Source: Lachnospira sp900551945 (GTDB taxonomy: Bacteria; Bacillota; Clostridia; Lachnospirales; Lachnospiraceae). From it: 64,000 bases of DNA. Shown in pieces: positions 17,301 through 26,996 of this stretch. The notes under the pieces are model-generated. The model was not told the origin of the DNA and did not search any database. It was given only the letters and a program-made list of their open reading frames with translations. The DNA lies in NCBI GenBank assembly GCA_048380335.1, contig DBFCCI010000034.1, positions 1 through 64,000 of the forward strand, in the 5' to 3' direction. Position numbers and translations under genes: made by a program. Position 1 is the stretch's first letter; each line of letters begins with the position of its first letter.

Positions 17301-18877
17301 ATTTCTTTTTGTATTAATATTAATTTATCATAATATTCTTTGTAAATCTTATTATATTCTGTTTCATTTTGGTTATTAAGCGCTTGCGCTTTCATATCTA
17401 TAAGAATATCTATAACATCCTGATAAGCAGATTGAAAACCATTTAAACGTTCAAGAGCGTATTGTGACCAATCATATTCAATATTCTTTATTTCACTTTT
17501 TCCAAGTGTCTTATCAATTTTTTGTTTAACATATGTTTCATAGTCTTTATTTACAATAATATTTAATCTATTACTAATAGCTATATCTTTGTCATTATTA
17601 AGATTAATTATTTGAATTTTACCAAACCATGAATTATTAGAATACGAACTGTCTAATAACTTCAAAGTGAATTTTCCTGTATTTATATATAATTTTGCTA
17701 AAGATTTTATATTGTTTTCAACAATCGAAAGAGTTGGATTTACTGAATTAGGAAAAGCAATACTAGTAATTTGAATTTTGTCTAATTCTTTTTTTGCAGT
17801 TGAATCATTTTTAATATCAACGGTTGCAGACATACTGTGTTCTAATTCCAACTTTTTAGTTAAAGCTGTATAATATTGAGATGTTAAAGATGCATATTCT
17901 GGTTCAAGTTCCTTTAATTTTTTATTATATTCATTAACTTTCTTAACAAGTGCTTCAGACATATCTGATTTCATATCATCTGTAATATTAATGATATAGC
18001 CATTATTCATCGTAAGATAAGAAACAGCAGTAGTGACATCATCATCTCCTCCAATAATTTTAAACATATTTTTCACATTATCTTTGTTTGTCTGTAAATT
18101 AATGCTATTAGCTAAATTATCTTTAGAAATGAAAACGGTAGTGTCATCACCATAACCTTTAATAATATTTTTAGTATTTCCACACTTAGGACATATTAAT
18201 TTATAACGACTTTCAGATGAATCAAATCTTTTCTTACATTCAGGACAATAATTTAGCAAATCGTAACAATTGATTGTTCTTGATAAACTATCAAATTGGA
18301 ACAAACAATCGAATTCATCTGCCAAATCACCAGTCATAAAATCATAGATAGACGTTCCATCTATACTAAATATTCGAGAAATTCCCCTTAATGTAGGCGA
18401 AACATATCCAATTTTATAATGTGGTACTTTGTCTAAAATCCTATGTAAAATACTATATTTATGATTAGTTTCGTTATAAAATATTGAAACCTGATAATCA
18501 TCTCTCAATACATCAGCATCAGTAGTATTAATTTCAATATCTCTTAAAATACGTTGACTAAGTTCTGCTTCACATAAAGATTTACCTGTTATAGTTTTCT
18601 TTGTTGCATTTTCATCGTCAATCGAAACTCCAATTTCATATTGTTCATTAAACTCAGGTATGTATATTATTTTGTTATCCTTTATTTTATCCCATAAAGG
18701 ATTTTCTACATCATTTTCAAATTTATAAATTTCACAAGAAAATTCCTGACAAGAATTTAAGTTAAATGTAGTATTAAATGATTGAACCCCTTTAATACTT
18801 CCTAGATTGTGTAATGACTTATTTCTTAAAATAAAGGTAGGCAATTCTACTTTATTATTCATATCAAATTTAAACAT
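14327..18877 (-). CDS. Tail tip/tail-associated protein (Tal-like) with zinc ribbon and beta-helical tail
   Basis: 1516 residues. The first ~400 residues match the position and character of the phage tail-associated/prophage endopeptidase-tail family that follows Dit in siphophages. Unusually, a zinc ribbon (CPECKKRFD ... LICPKCGN) is inserted near residues 215-240. A long coiled-coil stretch lies at about 500-560. The C-terminal third is repetitive: short GNITIGNN, GDVHIGTNEAPQELHVNGDC and similar units recur, typical of a beta-helical stalk, and one of these units occurs twice almost identically. It probably forms the tail tip that opens or docks at the envelope. No catalytic residues were identified. 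Confidence 0.8.
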   Translation of the reverse strand: MFKFDMNNKVELPTFILRNKSLHNLGSIKGVQSFNTTFNLNSCQEFSCEIYKFENDVENPLWDKIKDNKIIYIPEFNEQYEIGVSIDDENATKKTITGKSLCEAELSQRILRDIEINTTDADVLRDDYQVSIFYNETNHKYSILHRILDKVPHYKIGYVSPTLRGISRIFSIDGTSIYDFMTGDLADEFDCLFQFDSLSRTINCYDLLNYCPECKKRFDSSESRYKLICPKCGNTKNIIKGYGDDTTVFISKDNLANSINLQTNKDNVKNMFKIIGGDDDVTTAVSYLTMNNGYIINITDDMKSDMSEALVKKVNEYNKKLKELEPEYASLTSQYYTALTKKLELEHSMSATVDIKNDSTAKKELDKIQITSIAFPNSVNPTLSIVENNIKSLAKLYINTGKFTLKLLDSSYSNNSWFGKIQIINLNNDKDIAISNRLNIIVNKDYETYVKQKIDKTLGKSEIKNIEYDWSQYALERLNGFQSAYQDVIDILIDMKAQALNNQNETEYNKIYKEYYDKLILIQKEIAIREKQIEKVKEDINNTLALMVEKQRLVDIKTFFGSDYVELCTYLLEDTYSNDNYVSAGLSDTGVLQRAKELIEVAKKECAKQSEINYTLSADINNLMAIKEFEPLWNKFKLGNWLRLEADKKIYRLRLISYSFDFSNLSKITVEFSDVRKSGDITTDTKSILEQASSLATTISYIQQRSQKNNAASLILDNWTQQGFIDTLGVVSDANNQSFIMDSHGFLGQKWNEFDNEYEPKKIKIINNGIYLTTDNFKTMKCGVGEFYYIDPITKQKIDAYGVIADTIVGKIILGEKVGIYNGNNSMSFNEDGLTITTNGIDDKKINAFTIQKQVNSNGTIQKMMYIDENGNICMGAGCNIAWDNINAPKISNISGLSQELLNIDTNMTNIISDLGELSADNKITPVEKIQLREKYQREIENYKAIVANYNDKSYIDHSSSPTDKKTLQIKDSKQYIDYYNFYSKIEEMCNEILNNMTETYDMSETDNYSKATYNNNWSNYYNSYQSLLNFLNNIVQSSASYAEELGDKLVEKLGYDGTKITGTYIYSPVIQGGYLLIGKKTNSHKDIYSEITNEGKLIAQACEIREQSTIAGFTFVKYKKYDNSAKKEIEIIGLENNTSQEKANIGMHSSGGWAIFAGTRSIFTDNPEIYDNIRGEYHLPHQFSVGHEGNVYCTNLFIGNKTPMFDNNGKLNVNATNKNNWTGGDLSVRGNGIFYKDVIIGNNTTPGSLHLIGNCYIGNNNKPTTISTIGTINIGNHDRYSDVNIIGNITIGNNTLETKPIINMFGSCNIFDTLTVEGKGVFKGDVHIGTNEAPQELHVNGDCTIGQNLDVLGSISIGSDTSPKSLNVIGNVNLGNVKNNSNVFITGSCTISNGLNIAGGITAFKGDVHIGTNEAPQELHVNGDCVISQNLGVAGNINVNSGHVAIKGSKAGRLALLSFNNPDTWVWINTGLVNNDNEHSIVMQNLRLDNNLYINYQNNYYNLYDFIKQVANGNL

Positions 18878-18880
18878 ATA

Positions 18881-19687
18881 TTACATACCTACCTTTCGTA
18901 TAAAATTATAAGTTAAAGTTACTTGACAAGCTAAAGAAAATGTCAGTTTATTAACTCTATTTTCATATGTATTAGCCAATCTAAAATACTCATAATTAAA
19001 ATCATCATAAAGAGTAGAATGAGTAGAAGCAGCAAGAGTAGACGTAATTATTTGATTGTCACCCGACATTTCAATAATTTCACCTTTTTTACAATTTTTT
19101 ATAATTGTATTTCGCTGTTCTATTCCATTACTAATAGATAAATCACCATCTTCGAGTAATTTTATCTTAATATAACAATATCTATAACCTATTTCATCAG
19201 AGTCATCTAACAAAACAACAGGTTGATTTTTTGCAACATTAAATATTTTTGTAATATCATCAGTACAAACATAAGGTTTATTTGTAGTAATGGTTAGTTC
19301 TAATCCTCGTACATACCCTGAGATTGTTATTTTTGTCACATTAATCATAGCTTCAAAGCATAAATCATCATAATCTTCTTGAATTAATTTAAAAGTATGA
19401 AAATTATCTTTTCTATTAAGCCAACGCATTATATTACTTAATTCTCTTGGATTTATTTCACCTACTTTACAACAATTATCTAATTTAAATACTTGTATTT
19501 TTGTTGTGATACTTTGACTATATTGAGCAGAAACTACTTTTTGAATGTCGGAATTACTATTTTTTATAGTTGTAAACTCAATATTACTACCAATAGTGTT
19601 ATCTTCTTCAAAATTATCCAAAGATAAAATATATAAACCAAAGTCGTCTGAATGACGACCATCGAACCAAAATGTCTTTGCAAACAT
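18881..19687 (-). CDS. Distal tail protein (Dit-like)
   Basis: 268 residues. The start FAKTFWFDGRHSDDFGLYI and the later IMRWLNRKDNFHTFKLIQ fit the siphophage Dit/Phage_tail family, the hexameric hub that links the tail tube to the tip complex. The order TMP, small gene, Dit, Tal is canonical for non-contractile tails. The ATG at 19687 has AAGGAGG upstream; a start five codons earlier would include the ribosome site. The following tail-tip gene begins only three bases after the stop. Confidence 0.82.
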   Translation of the reverse strand: MFAKTFWFDGRHSDDFGLYILSLDNFEEDNTIGSNIEFTTIKNSNSDIQKVVSAQYSQSITTKIQVFKLDNCCKVGEINPRELSNIMRWLNRKDNFHTFKLIQEDYDDLCFEAMINVTKITISGYVRGLELTITTNKPYVCTDDITKIFNVAKNQPVVLLDDSDEIGYRYCYIKIKLLEDGDLSISNGIEQRNTIIKNCKKGEIIEMSGDNQIITSTLAASTHSTLYDDFNYEYFRLANTYENRVNKLTFSLACQVTLTYNFIRKVGM

Positions 19688-19750
19688 ATTTTCCTCCTTC
19701 ACATATTTTTATTAATATATTTAGACAGAAATATTGAGTCTGCCAATTTT

Positions 19751-20029
19751 TTAATCTTTTAATTTATTTTTATATAATTCATTCATCTGTATAAAAGTCT
19801 TATTTATTTGCATATATTCAGCTCTACAATTTCTAAGACTAGATATTAATTCAGTAAATACCCTCTTTTGTTTTTTAATATCTTCTAAAAGCTTTTTAAT
19901 TTCTGATATTTTATACATATCCATTTCTTTTTGAATTTTATTTACATTTGTATTTAATGTTTCAAACTCTATGTTTCTTTTTTTAATTAATTCAATAAGT
20001 TCTTGCCTTGATAAATTGTCATAAACCAT
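19751..20029 (-). CDS. Small coiled-coil protein between tape measure and Dit genes
   Basis: 92 residues, almost entirely helical with heptad character (LSRQELIELIKKRNIEFETL ... ELYKNKLKD). The ATG at 20029 follows AAAGGG. No family was recognised; its position suggests a tail-assembly role. Confidence 0.65.
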   Translation of the reverse strand: MVYDNLSRQELIELIKKRNIEFETLNTNVNKIQKEMDMYKISEIKKLLEDIKKQKRVFTELISSLRNCRAEYMQINKTFIQMNELYKNKLKD

Positions 20030-20135
20030 ATTTTTCCCTTTCATAAAAACAAACTCTTTAACAAAAATAAATACATATATATTGTATTTAAAATGTTAAA
20101 GAGTTTATTTTATATAATATTTAGTTTAGTATTGC

Positions 20136-23100
20136 TTAAATATATTTATATGCTTCTTTTTCAGATTTCCCACTTAACAAATCAATAGTAGATGCTTTTA
20201 ATATCTTTTTAGTTTTAACGTCATTTGCAATAGTACTTCTTAATTGTTGTGCAAAATCATTAGGATTATTAACATCATTAATAGTAACGCCACCCATATC
20301 TATAGAATAGGAAATAGTAGTAGGAGTAGAAATATTATTATTAGCTGTAGCTACAGGTGTTGTAATCGAACTAATATTACTTATAAATCCATCTTTTGAC
20401 AAATTATAAAGATTTTCAGTCATGGCATCATTAAACGCCATACCATTTTCTACAGCAGATATAGGAATTGCTCTATCTTCTTGAGTATAAGCATACTCAA
20501 CAGGTGTTTTATCAATATAATAATTATTTGTATTTTCATTCATAGCACTTATAAGGGCTTTTATAGAATCATTTAGACTACTTAAATTACTCTCACTAGC
20601 TTCTTTAATCGTATTATTTAAGCCAGTCATAACACCTATAGTATTATTAATAGATGTATTTACTTCATTAACTTTGTTATTTAATGAAGTATCAACATCA
20701 ATACCATATTGTTTCTTTTTAGACTCTTCTTCCATATTGGTGATAAAATTCTTAATACTTGTTTCAATATTCACAATTGCTTGATTTGCTTTACTATAAT
20801 TTTGGTCAATAGCTGATATATCTATATTAAGATTTGCATAAGAACTACCATTTGCATATATTTCCCTTATAGTTTCGCTTAAATCTAACCCACTAGATTT
20901 ACTTAGTTCTTTTAAAGTAGAAATAATAGCAGTAGAGCTAGAATTTACTTCATTCACAATATTGATTAAATTTTCATCTATATTTTGAAGCATATTATCC
21001 ATCATATCAGAAAATTCATTTTGAAAATTATCAAGTTGTTTCTGTCTATCAGTCTTCATTTTTTCATATTCTGTTTCTTGCAAATCCTTTTCTGCTTCTT
21101 CAATACTAACTTTAAGTTCTTGAAGCCTTTTAACGTTTTCCTCACTATCATCATTCATTTGTGTAAGAGCTGTACGCTGCTTATAAAGTTTGCTCAAATT
21201 TTCAGTCTTTTCAGCAATTGTCTTTTGATACTCATAAACATCGGACTCTGTATCCATTTGTTCTTTTTTCTTATCAATTATTTGTTGTATGTAGTCAAGT
21301 TGCTTTTGATAGCCATTTTTAACCAAATCTTCAACAGACTTTTTCTCACTCATTGCTGATAAATTAGCTTGCCTTAATGCCTCTACATATTCTTTCTTTT
21401 TTTCAATAAGTTCTTTATTAGTTGAAGCATTTAAAAGTTCTGCATCTATTTCTTTAATTTTATCTGAATAATGCTTTGCTTGATTAAGATAAATATCTTT
21501 ATTTTGAAGATGAAGAGCAACAGTAGTAATACCTTCTTTTGTAACATTCCCCTTATCATCATACAAATCTTTACCTATCTTATCTACAAGGTCTATATAA
21601 TAATTGCCTTCAGCTGAAAAATCAGAAAAACTATCTTGTAAATATTCAAACTTAGAAAAATCTAGTTCTTTAATAGAATTTTTTAGACTTTCGATAGTAT
21701 TAGTGGTTTCAAGAATAGTAGCATTTACATTCTTTATCTGAGAATTCATAGAGTTAAATTCTTCAGAAGACTGGTCAACACCATCTGTAATAGCTTTATT
21801 CATAGCTTCTGTAAGTCTATCTCTTTCATTCAACTGATTGTTTAATTGAGTTTCATAAAAATCTATAGATTTTGTATATAAAGATTTATCAATAAATAAC
21901 CCTTTTGTTTCGGCAATAGCAATATATTTTTCTAATATATTTATGCTATTAGAAATAATATTATTTATTTCTTCAAATTGACTGCTTATATTATCAAATT
22001 TTTGTTTATTTAAGCTTCGGCTATTTTCTTGCAACTCTTGTATTGTGTTATCGCAAGTTTTTATCTGTTCTTGCCAGTTATACCATTCTTCAGTATTAGG
22101 TTCTATACCAGATTGAGCAAGCTCTCTTTCAAGTTTAGCTTTCTGTTCTTCTTGCTCGACAATAGCTTGTGCAATATTAGAAGTTTGTAGAATTAAAGCA
22201 TTATTTCTTTCAATATAAGACTTAGTGCTGTCATTCATAATATTTTCTGTATCATTTATTGTCTTTTCAATAGAACTATAATTTTGCTCAAATTTTGAAA
22301 CAGAATTATTGAGAACAGTAGTAGTAGTACTATTATAATCTTGATCTAAAGTTCGTAACGCTGAATCAATAGAAAATATTTCACTATAATATTTTTGTGC
22401 AGCTTCTGAATTACCATCTTCATTAGCTTCTTGAAAAAGCTGCATAACTTGATTACGATATTGATTATATTGCGCTATCTGTTGCTGAATAGTACTCTTT
22501 AAGTTATCAACAGCATTATTTCTATCAGTCCAATTAGTAAAAGTGTCCTCAACCTTATCTTTCCATATATTATTTTGTTCTTCAATCCATTGATATGTAT
22601 TTTTAAATTCATTACTAAGATTATCAAACTTAGTATCATTTAGATTTTTAAGGTCATCATTAAGTTTAATTATCTCATCATCAATATCTTGAAGAGTTGT
22701 AAGCCATTTATATCCAGCCTCAGAATTAATATCAATACCAGTTGCACTAAATTCATCAATAATTCTTTGCCTTTCCTGTTGTTTTACTGCCAAATAATTT
22801 AAGTAATTACTTTGTTGTTGAACAATTACAGAATCCTTTGCATAATAAGAAGCATGACTGTCATCAATTCCATTTTGAGCATATTTAATAGCAATAGTAT
22901 TAGAATTATTTAACTGGTCAAATTCAGAAGTAAGATGGTCAAGACGTTGATTGTTAAGGTCATTATACGTTTTTCTTAATTCTTTAGCTTTATCTTGAGC
23001 TTCAGTTGCTTTATCATAATAATCCTGATAGTTCTTTATTCTTTCTTTTAATCCATCATCTGTGATAGTTTCAATATTAAAATCACCATTTTTAATAAGA

Positions 23101-26100
23101 TTTTGATAATCTTCTTCAAGTCCTACATTATCAGCAAGTTCAAAATACTTTTGAGCTGACTGTTCTTGAATAGATATTTGTTCACTAACTGCACTTAATT
23201 CAGAAAGTAATACATTATTACGTTCACTCCAATTAGAATAAGTGTCTTCAACTATAGAACTAAGATTAGAAATAGTTCTTTCAATCTTTTTTACAGCTCG
23301 TTCAATCCAATCAAAATCTTCTGGTGTTGGTTCATTAGAAGTATCTGAAATATCATTATCATAGCTAGGGAAATTGTCACTATCATAATTATTGCTGTTA
23401 TCAAAACTAGAAGAATTAGTATCATTTGTTAAATCTCGCCAATCTAATCCACCTACAGATGATTCTACTTTTTCATATGCTGAACTTTGTAAGTCTTGTA
23501 TAGAAGCATTAACTAACTTAATTGAGTTATTCATTTGTTCTTTAACATTATTATAAGCTTTTATAGCAGGCTGACTTGCTTGCCATTCATCTTCAAGCAT
23601 ATTATGGTCATAATCAAAAGAATCATCTTGATGTGCCATATATGTATAGCCACTTCCATCAGCATTTTCTAAAATTGTACCATAAGCTCCAAATGTCTCA
23701 GAAATACCATCAAAATACTGTGACCATACTTCGTTTAATTGATTTATAAGATTAGCTGTTATTTGAGCTTTAGCCTGTTCCATAGATTCCCAGTTAGTGA
23801 CATCATTTCCATACACTGTTCCTAAAGCATTAGCTAATTCTGGATAAATTATTGATAAACCTTCAATAAACTCTTGATTTTGTTCATTTTCAGCAAATAC
23901 ATGTCTAATAAAGTTTTCTTTATCATTATCATACACACTACCTAATTGATTGTACAATTCAGGATAGTTTTCTCTAATAAAAGAAAGAAAGGCTTCACAA
24001 GTATCTTTTTGCTCAATTATACTATTTATATAATTATTTTTATTTTGCTCAAATAGAGCATTTTCTTGATTGAGAAAGCCTTGTATTTGGGCAAAGACTT
24101 CGGGATAACCTGCCTTAAGTGAAGCAAAGAAATCTTCATTAGCTTGGTTTTTCTCAAGCATTGAATTGATATATTGCTCTTTATCAGTATTATATACATT
24201 TTCTAGGTCACTAAAAAGTTCCGTGCTATTTTTGACACCTGATATATAATCATATAAGGCTTCTGTAGCTTCTGGAAATTGTTTCATAATACTTTGCATA
24301 GTATCAACACCAATAGTACCAGTTTCTTGCATTTCTTTTTGAAGGTTTTGCATAAGATTAGCTTCAGATTTTAGGTCAGCAAGAGTGGCTGTTTGTGACT
24401 TATTATCCGATTCTTGTAGCAAGTCAGATGGGTCTTTGGTGAAAATAACTTGATTTTTATCAGCTTCTTCTTGGGCTTTCTTTATCGCACGTCTAACAGT
24501 ATCAATAGTGGAGTTTTCATTAATATAAGGTTTTATATCTAATTGTGCAACTTGTTTAAGCTCAGCATCAGATAATTGATTTTTAATTTCATTTGCACTA
24601 GCTTCAGAAATTCCTTTATCTTGTAAAGTTGAAATAAAAGTATCAACATAATTTCCTTTGCTGTTATACTCATCAAATTTTGTATACAATTGAAGAAGTC
24701 TATTGACTAATTCTTCTTTTCCTTTAATTACTTTACCATCTGAATCGTATAACCCATCGTCTTCTTTCATTAAATCGTTAATATATGAACCAGCAGAGTC
24801 TTCAACAGATTTAATATATGACTTTTTACTGTCTATATCTTTGTTATTTTTTTGCCATTCTTTATCATTTTGAAATTCAGAGACATTATTATTATATTTA
24901 TCTTCAATTTCTTTACGCTTTGCATACAATACTTCAAGCTCTTTATTATTTTGTTCTGCCTGAGCAATATCCCAATTAGCTGCATCTATTCTGTCTCCAC
25001 GGTCATAAGAAACAAAGCTTCCACCAAATTCCGAGTAGGTATCCATTGATTCTACATGTGCATTGTATTTTTCAGAAACTTTAGTAATTGCAGTTTCAGC
25101 ATCATCAGCAGCTTGTTTACCTTGACTTTTAGCAATAGCTTCTTTAATTCTTATTTCTCGTTCTAATTCCTCATTAGTTGCTTTAAGTTTATCAAGCTCA
25201 TTTTGTTCAAGAATAGTAAGACTTTCTTTTCCTTGCAGCTCATCTATTCGTGATTTAGTTTTACTCAATTCTTCATTAAGCGACTGAATTTCATTAATAG
25301 TGTCATCATAGACTGATTTTGACTCTTTTGCAGCTTCTTGCAAATCTTCTAAAGACTTTGTATGCTTTATAAGAGCAACAGTAGCAGCACCTATTGCGAC
25401 TACTGCTAAAGTAGCCCAACCAGCAGGTGTTGAAACAAGCCACGTTGCTGTAGCCTTAACATTTTCCCATATAACTTTTGCACTTGCTTGAAGCGTAGCT
25501 ATCCATTTAGGTAGAGTTGTTGAAGCATTTTTATTTAAAGCTAAGTCTATTCCCCATATATTAGCAAGTTGGGCAGCCTGTGTTTGTGTAAGTTTACCAC
25601 TTGCAATAGCGGCTTCCAAATTCCTTTTTGTAAGTTTTGAAACCGACTGTGCTTCACTTTCTGTAATATTTTTCAACCCTAAAGCACTTCTAGTAGCATT
25701 AATATCTGCATCAGCACCTAATACAGTCTGAAGATTTTCTTCAATTTGAGCATTAGTAAGGGACTGCTTACTCTTTAATAAGCCTGCTTCGCTCATGCTT
25801 TGATTGATTAACTCAGGATTTAAGGCTCTTAATGCTAATGTCTGTTGAATTTCAGCATTAGTTAAGCCTTGCGTACTTAATAATATTGCTTGTTGTTGTG
25901 GTTCGAGATTAGCAAGAGCATTCGTGTATTCTTGAAATCTCAACTCATCAAAGTCTCCATAATCAGTATTTGAAATGGCTTGAATTTCTGATATGTAATT
26001 ACCAATCTGATTTGAATCAATTTCACCAACACTTGCAATTTGATTTTTATTAAGGTTAGAAAAATCAAGCCTAACGGAGGATAAACTTTTAATATTATCC

Positions 26101-26150
26101 GTTAATGTTCTTATTTCCGTTTTTGTTTCTAATATTTTATTTTGGATTTT
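20136..26150 (-). CDS. Tape measure protein, exon 2
   Basis: 2004 codons continuing the tape measure protein after a group I intron. The reading frame is open from just after an in-frame TAG (26151-26153). Its first residues are KIQNKILETKTEIRTLTDN, leading into TNALANLEPQQQAILLSTQGL and repeated 'LTNAEI/LTNAQI' elements typical of tape measure proteins of Lachnospiraceae prophages. A hydrophobic segment (AGWATLAVVAIGAATVALI) lies near residue 250. The rest is dominated by coiled coils, with four imperfect WSERNN/WTDRNN-containing repeats between about 870 and 1400. The joined protein is 2366 residues, implying a long tail. A TTG at 25943 is only an internal codon, not a start. Confidence 0.85.
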   Translation of the reverse strand, partial: KIQNKILETKTEIRTLTDNIKSLSSVRLDFSNLNKNQIASVGEIDSNQIGNYISEIQAISNTDYGDFDELRFQEYTNALANLEPQQQAILLSTQGLTNAEIQQTLALRALNPELINQSMSEAGLLKSKQSLTNAQIEENLQTVLGADADINATRSALGLKNITESEAQSVSKLTKRNLEAAIASGKLTQTQAAQLANIWGIDLALNKNASTTLPKWIATLQASAKVIWENVKATATWLVSTPAGWATLAVVAIGAATVALIKHTKSLEDLQEAAKESKSVYDDTINEIQSLNEELSKTKSRIDELQGKESLTILEQNELDKLKATNEELEREIRIKEAIAKSQGKQAADDAETAITKVSEKYNAHVESMDTYSEFGGSFVSYDRGDRIDAANWDIAQAEQNNKELEVLYAKRKEIEDKYNNNVSEFQNDKEWQKNNKDIDSKKSYIKSVEDSAGSYINDLMKEDDGLYDSDGKVIKGKEELVNRLLQLYTKFDEYNSKGNYVDTFISTLQDKGISEASANEIKNQLSDAELKQVAQLDIKPYINENSTIDTVRRAIKKAQEEADKNQVIFTKDPSDLLQESDNKSQTATLADLKSEANLMQNLQKEMQETGTIGVDTMQSIMKQFPEATEALYDYISGVKNSTELFSDLENVYNTDKEQYINSMLEKNQANEDFFASLKAGYPEVFAQIQGFLNQENALFEQNKNNYINSIIEQKDTCEAFLSFIRENYPELYNQLGSVYDNDKENFIRHVFAENEQNQEFIEGLSIIYPELANALGTVYGNDVTNWESMEQAKAQITANLINQLNEVWSQYFDGISETFGAYGTILENADGSGYTYMAHQDDSFDYDHNMLEDEWQASQPAIKAYNNVKEQMNNSIKLVNASIQDLQSSAYEKVESSVGGLDWRDLTNDTNSSSFDNSNNYDSDNFPSYDNDISDTSNEPTPEDFDWIERAVKKIERTISNLSSIVEDTYSNWSERNNVLLSELSAVSEQISIQEQSAQKYFELADNVGLEEDYQNLIKNGDFNIETITDDGLKERIKNYQDYYDKATEAQDKAKELRKTYNDLNNQRLDHLTSEFDQLNNSNTIAIKYAQNGIDDSHASYYAKDSVIVQQQSNYLNYLAVKQQERQRIIDEFSATGIDINSEAGYKWLTTLQDIDDEIIKLNDDLKNLNDTKFDNLSNEFKNTYQWIEEQNNIWKDKVEDTFTNWTDRNNAVDNLKSTIQQQIAQYNQYRNQVMQLFQEANEDGNSEAAQKYYSEIFSIDSALRTLDQDYNSTTTTVLNNSVSKFEQNYSSIEKTINDTENIMNDSTKSYIERNNALILQTSNIAQAIVEQEEQKAKLERELAQSGIEPNTEEWYNWQEQIKTCDNTIQELQENSRSLNKQKFDNISSQFEEINNIISNSINILEKYIAIAETKGLFIDKSLYTKSIDFYETQLNNQLNERDRLTEAMNKAITDGVDQSSEEFNSMNSQIKNVNATILETTNTIESLKNSIKELDFSKFEYLQDSFSDFSAEGNYYIDLVDKIGKDLYDDKGNVTKEGITTVALHLQNKDIYLNQAKHYSDKIKEIDAELLNASTNKELIEKKKEYVEALRQANLSAMSEKKSVEDLVKNGYQKQLDYIQQIIDKKKEQMDTESDVYEYQKTIAEKTENLSKLYKQRTALTQMNDDSEENVKRLQELKVSIEEAEKDLQETEYEKMKTDRQKQLDNFQNEFSDMMDNMLQNIDENLINIVNEVNSSSTAIISTLKELSKSSGLDLSETIREIYANGSSYANLNIDISAIDQNYSKANQAIVNIETSIKNFITNMEEESKKKQYGIDVDTSLNNKVNEVNTSINNTIGVMTGLNNTIKEASESNLSSLNDSIKALISAMNENTNNYYIDKTPVEYAYTQEDRAIPISAVENGMAFNDAMTENLYNLSKDGFISNISSITTPVATANNNISTPTTISYSIDMGGVTINDVNNPNDFAQQLRSTIANDVKTKKILKASTIDLLSGKSEKEAYKYI

Positions 26151-26214
26151 CTATTTATGAATATTGAATTTAATTTATTAATTTGTTATAATTATTAAAA
26201 AAAGGAGATTTCAT

Positions 26215-26550
26215 ATGAATAAAAACTATGTTGTTGAGGGAAAATATAAAGGTATAAAAATTAATTATGGTTCAACTCGTGTATGGGTTGAAACTAATCC
26301 TTATTCTCATAATATAAATCGCATGTATATATCTTCCTATACAGTAATAGACGAAACCAATAAAGAAGAATATTCTTTTTGGAAAGGAGCTTTAGGTGTA
26401 GCACTATTTGGTAGTGCTGGTGCTATTACTGGTGTAAAAGGAAAGAAAACAACAGAATATCTTGTTTCTATTGAATGGAAAGAGGGTGGAAAAAGCTTGA
26501 TTTGCATTGATGGCGACTGTTATAAAGTACTTGTTAAAAGTATGTTTTAA
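26215..26550 (+). CDS. Small hypothetical protein inside the intron, opposite strand
   Basis: 111 residues, with AAAGGAG nine bases before the ATG at 26215. It is beta-rich with a Gly/Ala hydrophobic stretch (GALGVALFGSAGAITG) in the middle that could be a single membrane segment or hairpin. It resembles no homing endonuclease: LAGLIDADG, GIY-YIG and HNH motifs are absent. It is encoded antisense to the intron and the tape measure gene. Function unknown. Confidence 0.65.
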   Translation: MNKNYVVEGKYKGIKINYGSTRVWVETNPYSHNINRMYISSYTVIDETNKEEYSFWKGALGVALFGSAGAITGVKGKKTTEYLVSIEWKEGGKSLICIDGDCYKVLVKSMF

Positions 26551-26816
26551 TATTTTAAAAATGAAAAAATAAATACATAAAAAATGGATTGTTATGATGA
26601 CAATTAATTCTATACTTTATATGTTTTTATTATTGTAATAGTCCATTTTAATACTTAATAGTAACCTAATATAAATTCTTATCATTTCCACTTGAACTTT
26701 ATTTGCCTTATTATAATATTTCTTAATCTAATAATAAACTCTCTAGTCATTTTTAGTTGCATTATAAAAAATAATGTAGTAATATAAATTCATAAAATAA
26801 GTAGAGGTTTTTGCCA

Positions 26817-26996
26817 ATGATGAAAGTATTTTATTGCCCTAGTTGTCACAGAATTGCATATACAAAGTATTTACATGTAAGATGTAAAACTTGTGACAAG
26901 GATTGTATTAGATTAAAGATTACTTATTCAGAATACACTATGCTTAATGCTGATGAAAGAAAAGAGTATCTGAATAAGCTGAATTTAAAACATTAA
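26817..26996 (+). CDS. Small zinc-ribbon protein inside the intron, opposite strand
   Basis: 59 residues with CPSC near the start and CKTC about 17 residues on, a two-CxxC zinc ribbon, then a DERKEYLNKL helix. Small ribbons of this type occur widely as uncharacterised genes in Firmicutes. GAGG lies upstream of the ATG at 26817; a second ATG follows directly. It is antisense to the intron. It ends about 4 bases before the intron's P9.2-like hairpin. Confidence 0.6.
   Translation: MMKVFYCPSCHRIAYTKYLHVRCKTCDKDCIRLKITYSEYTMLNADERKEYLNKLNLKH

Noticed and set aside
20985..21359. 124-residue frame opposite the tape measure gene
   Set aside because: Hydrophobic antisense shadow of coiled-coil codons, without start signals.
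20136..25943. Exon 2 of the tape measure gene as a separate gene starting at TTG 25943
   Set aside because: The frame stays open to 26150 with tape-measure-like sequence, and no ribosome site precedes 25943.
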